Below, piece after piece: positions 9,734 to 21,773 of a stretch of 64,000 bases of DNA. The DNA comes from Ottelia alismoides. Taxonomy: Eukaryota > Streptophyta > Magnoliopsida > Alismatales > Hydrocharitaceae. A program made the translations under genes and the position numbers. Location: assembly GCA_037367405.1 (NCBI GenBank), contig JAZKJV010010524.1, positions 216,292 to 280,291 of the forward strand. The letters run 5' to 3'. Below the pieces are notes generated by a model. It saw only the letters and a program-made list of their open reading frames with translations. It made no database searches and was not told the origin of the DNA. The first letter of the stretch is position 1, and every line of letters starts with the position of its first letter.

Positions 9734-11850
9734 TGATGAATCTCCATTTCATCACCTTTATTTTATCATTTCGATCTTAAAAACCCTAGCTACATGTAAA
9801 TAACATTATTTTGTACATATTAACATCCATTATTTGTTCTATTTATTGTGTATAAAATATTATTTTTAATGTTAAAATTATATAATAAAGAAAAGAATAA
9901 AATGTCAAAGGTATTTTATGACCCTTAACCCCAAGACTTAGGCATCTTGATGACTGATCGACAAGGAATAAAGTAGAGGGAGATAAGGGTTAAATAGAAT
10001 AAAAATCTCATTCTTTAATTCATCAATAATTCATTTTTGACACTTATTGTATTATTTATTATTTATACCTCAAATATAAAAACTTTGTGCATAAAAATTG
10101 TAGATAATAATGTAAATAAAAATACAAAATTGAGTTTATACAAAAATAATATATTGTATACATTTTATACTATAAATAAAAAACCAAAAACCCAACTTGT
10201 CAGACCCATATCTCCCAAAGAAACTCAAAATGTATCAAAATCAGCTTTAATTGTACATAACTTTTAATATGACATTTAATGAAGGTGGATCCATATTTTT
10301 TGGAGTTAAGGTGTGAATGTTAGGTTTTGGGCCCATATTGTACACTATACTTGAATAAAATATTTATTTTTTATTCTTTATTATTTTTATAATTGTGTAA
10401 ATATTGTTCATAACACTTGTACATATTTATAATACAATAAAACCATGAATAAGACACAAAAATAAAATAGCACACAAAAATCCATTGATGAAATACATAT
10501 ACTTATACATATATATTTAATACCATATTTATTTAAGTGTACATAATATATCAAATAAAATTATATTTGTGTATGTAAAAACAAGTTATAATTTTATAAA
10601 ATAATAAAATAAAATAATAAAATACAAAATACAAAATAAAAATAGAAGATACAAAACATAGATAAATATACTTATAAACACACCCTTAAAAATTAACTTG
10701 TAATAAATAAGCGCATAAAAATAAATAAATCACTATTAAATACTACATAAAAAGACAAGCAGCATTTTTATTTAAGTTTTTTTTAATAAAATCATCTTTT
10801 ATTTTTTTAGTTATTTCTATTTTCATTTTAATTTTCTCTTTTAGCTGTTGATGTGACCTAATCAAAGGTGCGCCTTGGTTGACCCACCAGTCAACTAGGG
10901 TGCCTCTGACAGGACCTGTCAGGCAGTCCCGCTAAACCATCTTTGTATCGATTTTCCCAATCGATTCTTTCATCTATTCATCAAGATATCTTAACAAAAT
11001 TTTATCTTTGACCATCAGGCGTTCACACGGATTGATTACCTTGGGCTTTGGCTCTCTGAATCAAAAGCTTTCCTAGGTCAAAAACCCCATGTATAAAATC
11101 TCTTCAGCCAAACCTTACGAGCTTGATCCCTCTTCCACCACTCTAACCCTAGTATTCTTGCATCTGGAGTAGCCTGGTGATAGCAAGCATCTTGAGGAAG
11201 GTCTAGCGACTTGATTTAGGTTGAATTGAGGCGATCTGAGTTGCCACCGCCCGCTCCGTCGTGAGGTCACTCCGCTCTTTTCTAGGCTCGATAGCTCTTT
11301 TTTTCTTACCTTTTTCCATTCATTAACATTGCAATAGATTAGGGTAGTCTTTTATTTCTTTTAACTTCGTCCATCTTAGAGAGAAATCCAATCACCATGA
11401 ATGACGGAGCTCCAGTTCCTCCTGTCATTTCTGTCTAGTTCCGACCACTTCCGACTCGCCTAGCTCCACCATCCTCTTCCCCTCTCGCTTTCAATCATCC
11501 CACGCGACTCCACTCATCTCGAACTCTCCCTGATCGAGCAATCAGGTCTCCCACTCCGCTGTCTCACTGGAGATTGCCATTCCGCCACACCTTGCGTCCA
11601 TCCTTCCCCTTGAAGCTACTAGTGGCTTTGCATTTTCGCCCTTGATCTTTTTCTGCAGATAACAAAGAGAAGGATCCTCTCCCCTAAAGCTTTACAAGCA
11701 CACAACTCCAGATGCTTCACCTCGTTGGACCTCTTCCAATTGGTCTTTTACCATTTCATGGAGCCCATTGGATGCGGATCACCTCTAAGAACCTGAAGAT
11801 CACATCAGAAGCGTAGTGGTTTATTTAAGCCAGGGGGTATAATTATTGAC
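9734..11850 (+). mobile_element. Athila LTR fragment, plus orientation, C subfamily
   Basis: It starts TGATGAATCTCCATTTCATC, as the LTRs of element C do. It runs parallel to them through the same landmarks: AAAAACCCT at about 9780, GACTTAGGCATCTTGATGAC at about 9935, AAGTAGAGGGAGATAAGGG at about 9970, TTTTGGGCCCATATTGTA at about 10316, an AT-rich stretch, then a GC-rich part from about 10850 with paired GTTGACC/GTCAAC. The 3' end is not identifiable; similarity fades by about 11850. No primer site follows, so it is a solo or truncated LTR. It retains a 60-bp segment that the 5' LTR of C has lost. Confidence 0.65.
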
Positions 11851-11879
11851 TTTTAGCATGATGAATACGAGATTCATTA

Positions 11880-12773
11880 GTCGGGCGCTAGAAATTAGAG
11901 AAGAAGCTTCGGTGAGACACGTGCGGACCCGGCCAATCTGAGAGGAGATGTTTATAGGGGTCAACGTTCGGACATGGATTAATAGGAATTCTAAGATTTA
12001 CAAAATGAAAGAAAAATAAATAAAAAAATAGTAAATGATTTTAAAATAAAAAGTGTATAAAATAAAAAATATTTATTATTTTATAGGCCATTTTTATGTG
12101 ATTTTTAATTATTTTTATGAAAAATATAAATAGGTTATAGACAACATTAAGTGATATATACAAGTATATCATACCTATGTATTTTGTACAAGTATTTCTA
12201 TTTTATTATTTTTACAAAAATTTTATTTTATATTTCATTTATTCACAAAACAATTTAAGGAATGTAAATTGATTTTTATTTTATTTTTATAAATTAGTTA
12301 AGGTTGTAGAATAAATAGTTATTGTATTATATACATCAGTCTTTTATACAAGGAATTGTTGAATTTTATTTTTATTTTAATTTTCTGATTTTTATTTTAT
12401 TTTTATGTTATTATTAAAATTATATACAAGTATAAAATTAATAATATGGTTTTCGTAAAAAGTAGAATAAATATAAATAGATATATTTATAGGTATAGGT
12501 AGTATGTATAAGGCACACTATCTCTCCCTACTTCTTTTTGCGATCAGGTCAGTGCTTGACCTTCTCTTTGGGGTTTAAGCCACTTTGTATTTATGCTAAA
12601 TACATCATTCTTTTTTCTCTTTATTTTTTTATTTTTGCAGAAAAGGTGCTTATGAGATATTAATACATGCATATAAAATGTTAAGTTATTGTAATTACAT
12701 CTATTTACAGGTGGTTTTGCAAAAAGATAAAGATAAAATAAAAGAATAAAGAATGAGAATCGTAGATTCATCA
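11880..12773 (-). mobile_element. Partial 3' LTR of Athila element A
   Basis: On the minus strand it begins TGATGAATCTACGATTCTCA at 12773, directly after a polypurine tract. It follows the same course as the LTR of element B (17319-20669), including GACATGG.TTAATAGGAATTC at about 11970. Similarity stops near 11880, next to a sequence (11855-11879) that itself looks like a minus-strand LTR tip, so the remaining 2.4 kb of the LTR was replaced or lost by a further insertion. Confidence 0.65.
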
Positions 12774-14782
12774 TCCCCATATACTTTACCTTTGCTAGTC
12801 CCTTAGCAAACACTTATTTGAAAAATAAGTGAAAAAGAGGAGAAGAAAAGAAAAGGATCAAAGTTGATTATTAAACTTATTTTCATTAAATTGGAATATA
12901 GAGCTCAATCAGACCTTTGGAATATTAAATTGGTGGAACCTTATTGGGAAGTAGGTTTAAGACTTAACAGCCTCCAAGTTCCACAGTTCTATGGTCAGGA
13001 CTTCTTAATAACCAGGTCAGAACAAGTCTACATACGCAAACTCTAATGACTATGAATCTTTACTTGCACTGTGTAAGTAATATGTAGCTCCCCACCTCAG
13101 AAATGGCAAAGAAACAGTCTCCCTCAACAAGGTAACTCTACGTACCCAACCTAGTTACTATTTCCTCGAGGAGCGGGGTATCCCTTCTATGTTCAAGTGC
13201 AACCGCCTCAAGAAGAGAGGAAAGAAGAGAATGAAATGTGACCAGTGTAGCCACGAATCCCTTGGAGCTTAACCAGTGTAGCTAAGTCTCCAGATGCAAG
13301 CTTCCATGAGATGAGACAGTGAAATGCATAATGTTTGCTTTATTCACTATATCCACTCCGGTAGGCCTTTTATTTTTAATCAGGCATGTCCTAATTTTTG
13401 GAGTTTTTCTTGATTTTGCACTTTTTTTGATGTGCATATGTACAACATATCTACATGGTGCATCATATACATAAAGAGTTTTTCTTCTTGAGCCAGTACA
13501 CTATCCCTCTTTTGAAGCATTATTGCAACCCACACTCTTATCTTTGGACCTCAATGCCACTAGACCAGGTTGAGGTGCACATCCCTCCCTAGAGGAAGAT
13601 AAATGATACCACAAGGCAAGGGATTATGCTTCCTCACCACCTCATCTGTGTTGAGCTACGTGTAAGATGTACGTCCAAGTCAAGTCATTGTCTCCGAGAG
13701 TCATGCATGCATTGTTAAGTGTTCTACTTAGGCTCATTAAGATGACATCTCAAAGAATTAAGTCACTGTAGACCTGAAAAGTCTTAATTAACTCCAAATC
13801 CTGTAAGGTTCCTCTGAAATTAAGCGAATTAAGGTTTTAACCAAGCTCCATTTTTTCAATTTAACTCCAGACTAGTTTAAATATCAACTATGATTCAGAA
13901 GAATAAACATGCAAGAATGTACAAAACTCTGTTTGTGAAGATTTTCAAAAGTATGCAAATTTTATGAAGTTTTTGAATGTGAGAAAGAAGGAAAAGGTTT
14001 TGCAAAAATACTTTTACAAACAGATTTTTATAAACATTTATTTTTAAACCTTTTCCAAAAATTTTGTACTATATACAAAATTTTAATACAAGAATATTGA
14101 CAAAAAGATTTTATAATCAAAATATTTTTACAAACATTTATACAAAAATAATTTTTACAAGCAGTTTTTACAAACAATTTTTATAAATAATTTTACAAAC
14201 ATTTATGTAAGAGAGAAAATTTTAATTTTTTTTGATTTTTATCCACATTATTAATACATACAAAGTACGAGTTATGGGTAAAGTATATTTATAATATTTA
14301 CTACACCCCGTATACTTAGCTCGAACGATGTCCTCAAAGTGTTCAAAGAGCGATGAAAGAAGACATGACTCGTGCGAAGTATGGGGAGGTCAAAAGAATG
14401 CTATACTACAACAAAGAATGGAAGAATGTAATGAATAGAATCAGTGATCTCCCTATACTTAGGATCAAATAATCATAAGTATAGAAGACTATACACAATG
14501 GGAAATCAAGGAATAGGATGTACAAGTGTTACCTCCCCTATACTTCGTGTAAAATATCCCTAAGTATAGGCAACAAAACAGAGGTGCCTAAAATCAAATG
14601 AGTAATTATAGGTCTGATACCCCCATAGTTAGGCAAAGTGTCCCCTAAGTATAGCATAATCATAAGATAAAAATGGGGTATCAGACAAAAAGAATGTATG
14701 ATATAGACAATTTGGATCTATACAGTTGCGAAGAAGAAGTGATAATCAGGTATGAGATGCAAAGGATGTGAGTCAAAGACCA
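12774..14782 (-). mobile_element. Element A 3' noncoding region with polypurine tract
   Basis: Between the integrase end and the 3' LTR. The polypurine tract is TATATGGGGA on the minus strand (12774-12783). The region is shared with element B (20670-21768 and 24884-25861) and element C (60315-62867). It contains a conserved stretch near the LTR (about 13420-13520), a low-complexity zone of repeated TTTACAAA-type units (about 13920-14220), and paired CTATACTTAG/CTAAGTATAG motifs (about 14290-14660). No coding content. Confidence 0.7.
14453..14660 (-). repeat. Hairpin motifs CTATACTTAG/CTAAGTATAG in element A
   Basis: Inverted pairs: CTATACTTAGGAT (14453-14465) with ATCATAAGTATAG (14472-14484); CTATACTTCG from 14538 with CCCTAAGTATAG (14558-14569); and a weaker pair at about 14625-14655. 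A lone copy is at about 14311. On the element's own strand each right arm reads (C)TAAGTATAGG(GG), resembling its polypurine tract. Confidence 0.75.
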
Positions 14783-16247
14783 CATCTCATACAAAATGAA
14801 TAGGGAAACGTCAACGATCAACGGTTCATGTTCAATATATGGCTTCAGGCGTTGTCCGTTAACCCGAAAGGTGGAAATAGATGACAATTCAGATATATCA
14901 ATGCTTCCATTGTCATGCTCCTTTCTAACCAAGTATGGTCCCTTCCATTTACTTTGTAATTTCCCTGGAAATAATCTCAACCTAGCATCAAATATCCATA
15001 CTCTCTGATTTGGCTCAAACTGTTTATGATTGGTATGAGAATCATGTCATATCTTCACTCTATCCTTATATTGTAGGCTACCCAAAAAGTATGTGTCTCT
15101 CAACTCCTCCATGACTGTCAATTCTACTTTTCTTTTATCTCCTACACTCTTGGATACAATAATAACTCTGTAACTGCCCATAGTGACATGTTTTATTTCC
15201 ACAGGTAATTGGCATGGCTTGCCATAAATGAGCCAAAAGGGAGATGTGCCCAAAGGTGTCTTCAAGGAAGTCTTATAGGCCCACAAGATCGAGTCCAAAA
15301 GCTGTGATGAATCCTTTCGGTCTGGATGGAAAACCTTCTGCAATATAGTCTTAATCTCATTATTCGAAACTTCAACAATACCATTACTCTGAGGGTGATA
15401 TGGAGTGGCAACTCGATGGTCAATGTTGAACTCGTTAGCAAGGACCCCTACCTTGTCGTTGATAAAGTGAGTCTCCCCATCTGAAATCAAGACTCTAGGT
15501 ATCTCGAACCGTGAAATGATATTTTTCCTCAAAAATTTGCAAATGGTCTTAGCATCTATGGCTCCGGCAGGGATGGCCTCAACCCAACGACTCACATAAT
15601 CCACAGCAAGCATAATGTACTTAGATCCCTGACTTTTAGAGAATGGAGCCATGAAACTAATGCCCCATGCATCAAAAACCTCACATAAGTTAATGGGCTA
15701 CATCGGCATCATATCACGTTGCCCACAAGTACCCATCCTCTGACAGTCAGTGCACCTCTTCATGAATTCATCTGAATCCTTGAAGAGGGTCGGCCACAAA
15801 AGATCGGATTGGAGAACTTTCTATGTCATCTATCTCCCTGAGTGATGTTCTCCTGCCTCAATATTGTGACAGTAAGTGATGATGTTGTGGTGCTCCTCCT
15901 GAGGAATACACTGACGCTAGACACTATCCCCCCTTCATGCTAAAGGGTGGGATCCTCTCAATGGTACGACTTGGCCTTCACAAGGAAGATCTCAAGTCAT
16001 TTCCTGGACCAACCTTGTCGATAAGATAGTTCACAATGTCAACGTCGCATGGAACGAGGTGATAGCAAGAATCGCCTCGTCTGGAAATGTCTCTGTAATA
16101 GGTGTGATCTGATTTGAATCCTCAAGGTTCTCTAAACAAGAGAGGTTATCCGCCACCACATTCTTGACTCTAGGTTTATCCTTAATCTCTATATCAAACT
16201 CATGTAGTAGAAGGATCTATCTGGTCAATCTGGATTTGGCATTCTTC
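14783..16247 (-). pseudogene. Element A integrase, broken
   Basis: Minus strand. It has a zinc-binding region (about 15900-15700, with GTCGQRDMM-like sequence), a catalytic core (15652-15047) with [28 protein letters not shown] and [14 protein letters not shown], and a C-terminal domain (14980-14783) with GKLQSKWKGPYLV and NGSIDISEL. Of the three catalytic acids, the second Asp (SDGE) and the Glu (EVSNNE) are present. The first is Ser (GISF where the family has GIDF, about 15655). Stops lie before the core and between core and C-terminus. Athila family by similarity to element C. Confidence 0.75.
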
Positions 16248-16590
16248 TTAGCCATGAGGTATCAGATGACGGTGTGATCGGTATATAGTCACTCTAGATC
16301 CAAGAATGTAAGATCGAAACTTATCCAAAGCACACACTACATCTAGCATTTCCTTCTCAGTCATGGAGTAGTTCCGTTGAGCAACATCCAAAGTCTGGCT
16401 AGGTAGTGAATGGAAAATGGTAATCCATCCCTCCATTGTCCTAGCATAGCCCCTATGGCAAAATCAGAAGCGTCCGTCATGATCTCGAATGGGGGAAACC
16501 AATGGGGTGGCTGAAAGACTGGAGCCTGAACAACTAATCCCTGAGAGTCTCAGATGACGAAAGACACTTGTCATCTACAATGAACTCGGT
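16248..16590 (-). pseudogene. Element A RNase H, broken
   Basis: Minus strand with LDVAQRNYSMTEKEMLDVVC and [18 protein letters not shown], the second and third blocks of the Ty3/gypsy RNase H domain. The first catalytic block (TDAS) is shifted to another frame near 16480. The YTDH motif at the end of the domain reads YRSH here, so the third acid is lost. Non-functional. Confidence 0.65.
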
Positions 16591-17318
16591 GTCTTTTGTC
16601 GACAAATCAGTGAGTGGTTAGGCAATCCGACTGAAGTCCTATATGAACTGTCGGTAGAAACTGACATGCCCTAAAAAAGACCGCAACTGTCGCAAATTAG
16701 ATAGTAGATTGCGTTTCTTGATGATATCTAACTTAGTCAGATTGACCTCCATGCTCCTATTAGAGATGATGTGGCCAAGGACCGTCCCCTAAGTCATCAT
16801 GAAATGACTCTTCTCCCACGATAGAACAAGGTTGACCTTGATGCAACACTAAAGTACACGGTCTAAGCAGTCAAAACAAGCATCAAACCCATCGTCATAC
16901 AGCGAAAAGTCATCCATGAAGACCTCCAAACAATACCCCACCATATCCTAAAAGATGGAAAGCGTGCACCTTTGGAATGTAGTCGGAGCTTTACATACAC
17001 TAAAGGGCATCTGTCTAAAAGCATACGTCCCAAACAGACAAGTGAATGTCATTTTCACCTGGTCTTCGGGCGCTATGGCCACCTGATTGTATCCCGAGTA
17101 CCCGACAAGAAAGCATTTGTGACTCTTCCCAACTAGCCTCTCGGTAATCTGATTAATAAGTGGCAGCAGAAAATGATCCTTCTTGGTGGCCTGATTCAAT
17201 CGTTTGTAGTCCACACAGACTCTTCAAGAAGTGGGTGCACGGGTAGCTATCTCCTCTCCAGACTCGCTCACAAATGTGGTGATACCCAACTTCTTGGGTA
17301 CCACATGCAATGAACTAA
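16591..17318 (-). pseudogene. Element A reverse transcriptase, truncated by insertion of element B
   Basis: Minus strand. LHVVPKKLGITTFVSESGEE (about 17310-17250), DYKRLNQATKKDHF (about 17214), FLVGYSGYNQVAIAPEDQ (about 17110) and FRQMPF are Athila RT blocks. The catalytic FMDD is intact at 16909-16920 and WEKSHFMM follows. The fingers upstream of LHVVPKK are missing because homology stops at 17318 against TGATGG, the 3' terminus of a minus-strand LTR. Several stops are present. Confidence 0.75.
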
Positions 17319-20300
17319 TGATGGGCGTCCGAGCGGCTCGGCTTAAGTAAGAAAATAATCTAAGCTCGTTGTGACCCAAATCACTCGACATGATCAATGA
17401 GACAAACAACCACTAAAGAAGATCAAGAAATCAAATGTAAGTGGTTTGCTAATTTATTTACTTGGTATAGCGACCAGGGTCGAATACAAGGAGCACGATT
17501 TAAAAACTAAGTAGTTAGATCTCTACAAGGAAAACATTTTAAGTGGTTTTTTATTTTTCAAATTTTTAATTTTTGAATAAAAGACAAGCAAGTTCAATAC
17601 ACACAAGACACACACCACACTCTTTTTGTATTTTTCAAAATATTAAAAAATAATTAGAAAATTATAAACAAAATATTTTTGGATTTTATAGGTTTTTGGA
17701 TTTTTGGTAATTTTTAGAGATCCTTCATATTTTTTATGAATTTTTAAAAATCAAAAAGTGCCAAAATTACAGAAGATGCACAAACATGACCAATTTGCAA
17801 ATAAAAAATGTGTAAAGTGCCCAAAAGTTCTAGATGACAATTTAATGATAAAATAGAAGTAAAGAGCTACAAACACGAACTAAAAATACCATTTTTTGGA
17901 TTTTTTTTTCTTTTATTTTATATGATTTTTGTAAGGTTCTGGTTGTTTTGTGCTTTTAAGGTTTTTGTAAAATTGTTTTGAACAAAATTAATACTGGAAT
18001 CAAAACCTAACAAAATGCAAGTACAGGATATTTTCAAGACTTTTTTCAAAATTTTATGACTCAAATAGGACACTTTTTAGAGGTTAATCAATTTTTAATA
18101 ATATAAAAAGCAAGTAAATCAACCTACAAAAATTATCATAAATACTACACACTAGCAGGAGCCCATGGTATTTTTTATGTAATTTATCAGGTTAATTTGA
18201 TATTTATTTCATTCAATAAAATAAGCAAGTTTAAAAACTGTTCACAAGGACCTAAATGCAATTATTTTAATGTTTAAGTCCAAAGCATAACACAATATAT
18301 AAGCCCAAGGGCCAATAATGCAATTTTTCCAACCAAAAACTGCACTACACAAGATCCAGACTTGTAGGTGTATAAATGCAAATGTCAAAACATTTCATTC
18401 ATTCAATAACAACATAAAAGTTCAAGAGATAAAGTGCAAATAAACCAGCAAGCACGTGGTGACACACATGACGCAGACTCGACAAGACTAAAATGCAAAT
18501 ATGAAAAGTATGAGGGTCTAACTGCAAATGTCTTTAACTACATACTTTATTTACTGGACTAAAATGAAATAATGAAAGTGACAGGGCGAAAGTGAAATAT
18601 ACCCCCGTAGACATGTGGCACACAGACGAGAAGGCCGAGGTGGATGACTCCAATATTCTCTGGAAAGCGATCCGACATCTGGGGAGTTGTTGTGGAAGCG
18701 GTCAGATTTGACAAGTCAAGTCTGATCTAACGATCTGGACAACCGCTTTAGCGGGAGGCTCATATCTAGCAAGCGACTGATCAAACCGTTGTCGAAAAGG
18801 CGTGGATGGATGGCCACGATCAGAACTGGATGCGAAGGGACATCGGATGGCTCCGGAAGATGCTAGATGAATTGTTCCTTAACAAGCTTCGATCGAGAAG
18901 TTCTGGCAATCCAAGGATCTGATCGACTTGCAACGAAGTGCAACACCTTCGTGAGGGTCCTCCGCGTCCGGTAGATGGGTCGGATGCGAGTGTGGACGGT
19001 TAGACTGGCATTGCGATGGACCGAAACCTACAGGTGCTCCGCTGAAGCAGTAGGGATACCAAATGGGTCTACTGATGCACACCAGTTCTTGCAAGGGAAT
19101 ACGCGGCTCGAGAGTGAGGCTCCGGTCGTGTTATTGCATAGAGAAACAAGGGAAAGCGACGGGGAATGGATCTTGGATTTCCAACGAAGGCGGGGGAGGA
19201 AACCCGACCTAATCCTACTTTGATGAGCAGGATCCAGGGGGAAGGTTGCGCTGGAAGATGAAGCGCGAGTCGCGGGGTCAATCTGCACGGATAAGTGTGG
19301 GTAAGGGGGCTCCGACCAGCTGGTCCGAGTAGAGGAACAGACGACGGCAATGAAATGGAAATCAGAGTGAGAAAGGGAAGTGGAGGTGATAGGAATGACA
19401 CCTGATGCTACTAACGAAGGTACGAACTCCAAGCGAAGACATATGGCGGGGTTAAGGCCTCTACCTGGCCGCAGAAGGCTGGGAGGCTTGACACGGTAGA
19501 GATCCAGCCGCGTTATGAGCTACAAGCCTCCAGGCATCTCCGACGAGTCCCGAGCTGCTCCTCATATGGTTATCACTTTACTGAAGATAGCTAGGAGGGA
19601 ATGGTGGCATGAGGGACGAGCTACTGAGATGGAGGAGCGGAAGAGAGACTTTATATGATGAGTGAGGGTCCAAAAAGATCGAAAGGTGGAGCGCAACCCT
19701 ATGCAGATCCGACCCTCCCTAGGGATCCGCGAGGATCACGGATCCTAGGAGAGGAATCGAGCGGTGGAATCAAGGTAAACAGAGGTCGGGTCTGATCGAG
19801 ATAAATTTGAAAAGATGCTCCGGCAACGAGAACCCAGACCCGACCCGACTAAAAAGGACATTGACTGAGGTCAGTGAACAGACATGGACCAATAGGAATT
19901 GAGGATGTATAAAAATGAAAGAATAATAAATATAAAATATTAAATGATTTTAAATAAAAATATGTATCAAATAAAAAATTATTATTATAATCTATTTTTC
20001 TATGATTTTTTTATTATTTTATGAAAAATATAAATGGGTTATATACACTATATAGTATTATATATAGTTAGAATATACATATGTATCATGTACATGTAAT
20101 TTTATTATATTATTTTACAAAAATTATCTTTATTTTATATTTTATTTAAGGAATATAGAATGATTTTGGTTGATTTTTATAAATTAATTATGGTTGTACA
20201 ATAAATAGGTATTGTATTATATACATGTGTCTTTTGTACAAGGAATTGTTTATTTTATTTTTTTAATTTGCTTTTATTATTTTATTTTATATTTATATTA

Positions 20301-20669
20301 TTTCAAGTTCGATATACAAGTGTGTAGAAATAAAATATTTATATTTTTTAAAAATAAATAAATAAATATTTTGTACAAGTATAGGTGATAAGTACACTAC
20401 ATAGTGTACCCTTATCTCTCTCTACTTATTCTTTTGCAATCAGATCAAGACTTGACTTTCTCTTGGGGTTTGGGTCATTCTGTATTCATTCTAAATGCAT
20501 CCTTATTTTCTCTTTATTCTTTTATTTTTGTAAAATAGGTGCTAATTATGCATTATTAGCAAACACATGCATAGAGTTAATTTATAGTATTTACAGGCAT
20601 TTATATATGGTTTTGCTAAAAGGTTAAGCTAAAATAAAGAAATAAAGAACGAGAATTGTAGATTCATCA
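17319..20669 (-). mobile_element. 3' LTR of Athila element B (3351 bp)
   Basis: On the minus strand it starts TGATGAATCTACAATTCTCG at 20669, immediately after a polypurine tract, and ends ...CGCCCATCA at 17319, giving TG...CA termini. Features: an AT-rich half next to the start, a GC-rich middle (about 18600-19850), and an AT-rich 3' part with the repeated ATTTTTGGATTTTT motif. It is embedded in the RT of element A; the adjoining ACTAA (17314-17318) is the expected 5-bp target duplication, whose partner cannot be seen. Open frames in the GC-rich part have no recognisable content. Confidence 0.75.
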
Positions 20670-21773
20670 TCCCCCTATACTTTACCTTTGCTAGTCCCTT
20701 AACAAACATTTATTTGAAAAAGAAGTGAAAAAGAAGAGAAAGAAAAAGAAGCAATGTTGATTATTAAACTTATTATCATTAAATTGGAATATGGAGCTCG
20801 GTCAGACCTTTGGATTATTAGTTTGGCAGAACCTTATTAGGACATAGGTTTAAGACTCAACAGCCTTCAAGTTCTACAGTTCTATGGTTAGGACTCCTTA
20901 ATAACCAAGTCAGAACAACTCTACATACGCAAACTCTAATGACTATGAATCTTTACTTGTATTGTGTAAGTGATATGTAGCTCTCCACCTCAGAAATGGA
21001 AAAGAAACAACCTCCTTCAACAAGGTAACTCTAACCCCCTAGTCTAGCAGCTCTTTCCTCGAGAAGCAGAGTATTCCCTATTAAGTTCAAGTACAACCCG
21101 CTCAAGAAGAGGGGAAAGAAGAGAATGGATCGTGATCAATGTAGCCACGCATCCTTTGGAGCTTAATCAGTGTATCTAAGTCTCCAGCTGCAAGCTTCCA
21201 TGAAATGAGAAGGTGGAACACATAAGCTTTGCTTTATTCACTATATACAGTTCGGCAGGCATTTTATTTTGAATCAGGCATGCCCCCTTTTTTGGAGTTT
21301 TTCTTGATTTTTGCACATTTTTTTGATATGCATATGTACAACATATCTACATGGTACAACATAGATTTTTCTTCTTGAGCCAGTATACTATCCCTCTTTT
21401 GAAGCATTATTGCAACCCACATACTCATGTCTTTAGACCTCAATGCTACTTAACCAGGTTGAGGCTTACATCCCTCCCCAGAGGATGACGAGGGGTTCCG
21501 GCTAGCAGTAATACCCTTATATGCTACCCCAAGCCAAAGGATTCTACCTCCTCACCACCTTCTCCGTGTTGAGCTACGTGTAAGGTGTGTGTCCAAGTCA
21601 AGCCATTGTCTCTGAGAGTCATGCGTGCATTGTTAAGTGTTCTACTTAGGCTCATCAAGATAACATGTGAACATAGTCCAGTGGACTCAAAAAATTAAGT
21701 CATTATGGACTTGAAAAGTCTTAACCCCAAATCCTATAAGATTCCTCTGAAGTTAAGTGGATTAAGGTATTAG
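20670..21773 (-). mobile_element. Element B 3' noncoding region, LTR-proximal part
   Basis: The polypurine tract AAAGTATAGGGGGA (complement of 20670-20683) precedes the LTR. The region is closely similar to 12774-13850 of element A, for example CAGGCATGTCC- and GAAGCATTATTGCAACCCAC-type blocks. It ends in ATTAG (21769-21773), where a solo LTR is inserted, and continues at 24879. Confidence 0.75.
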
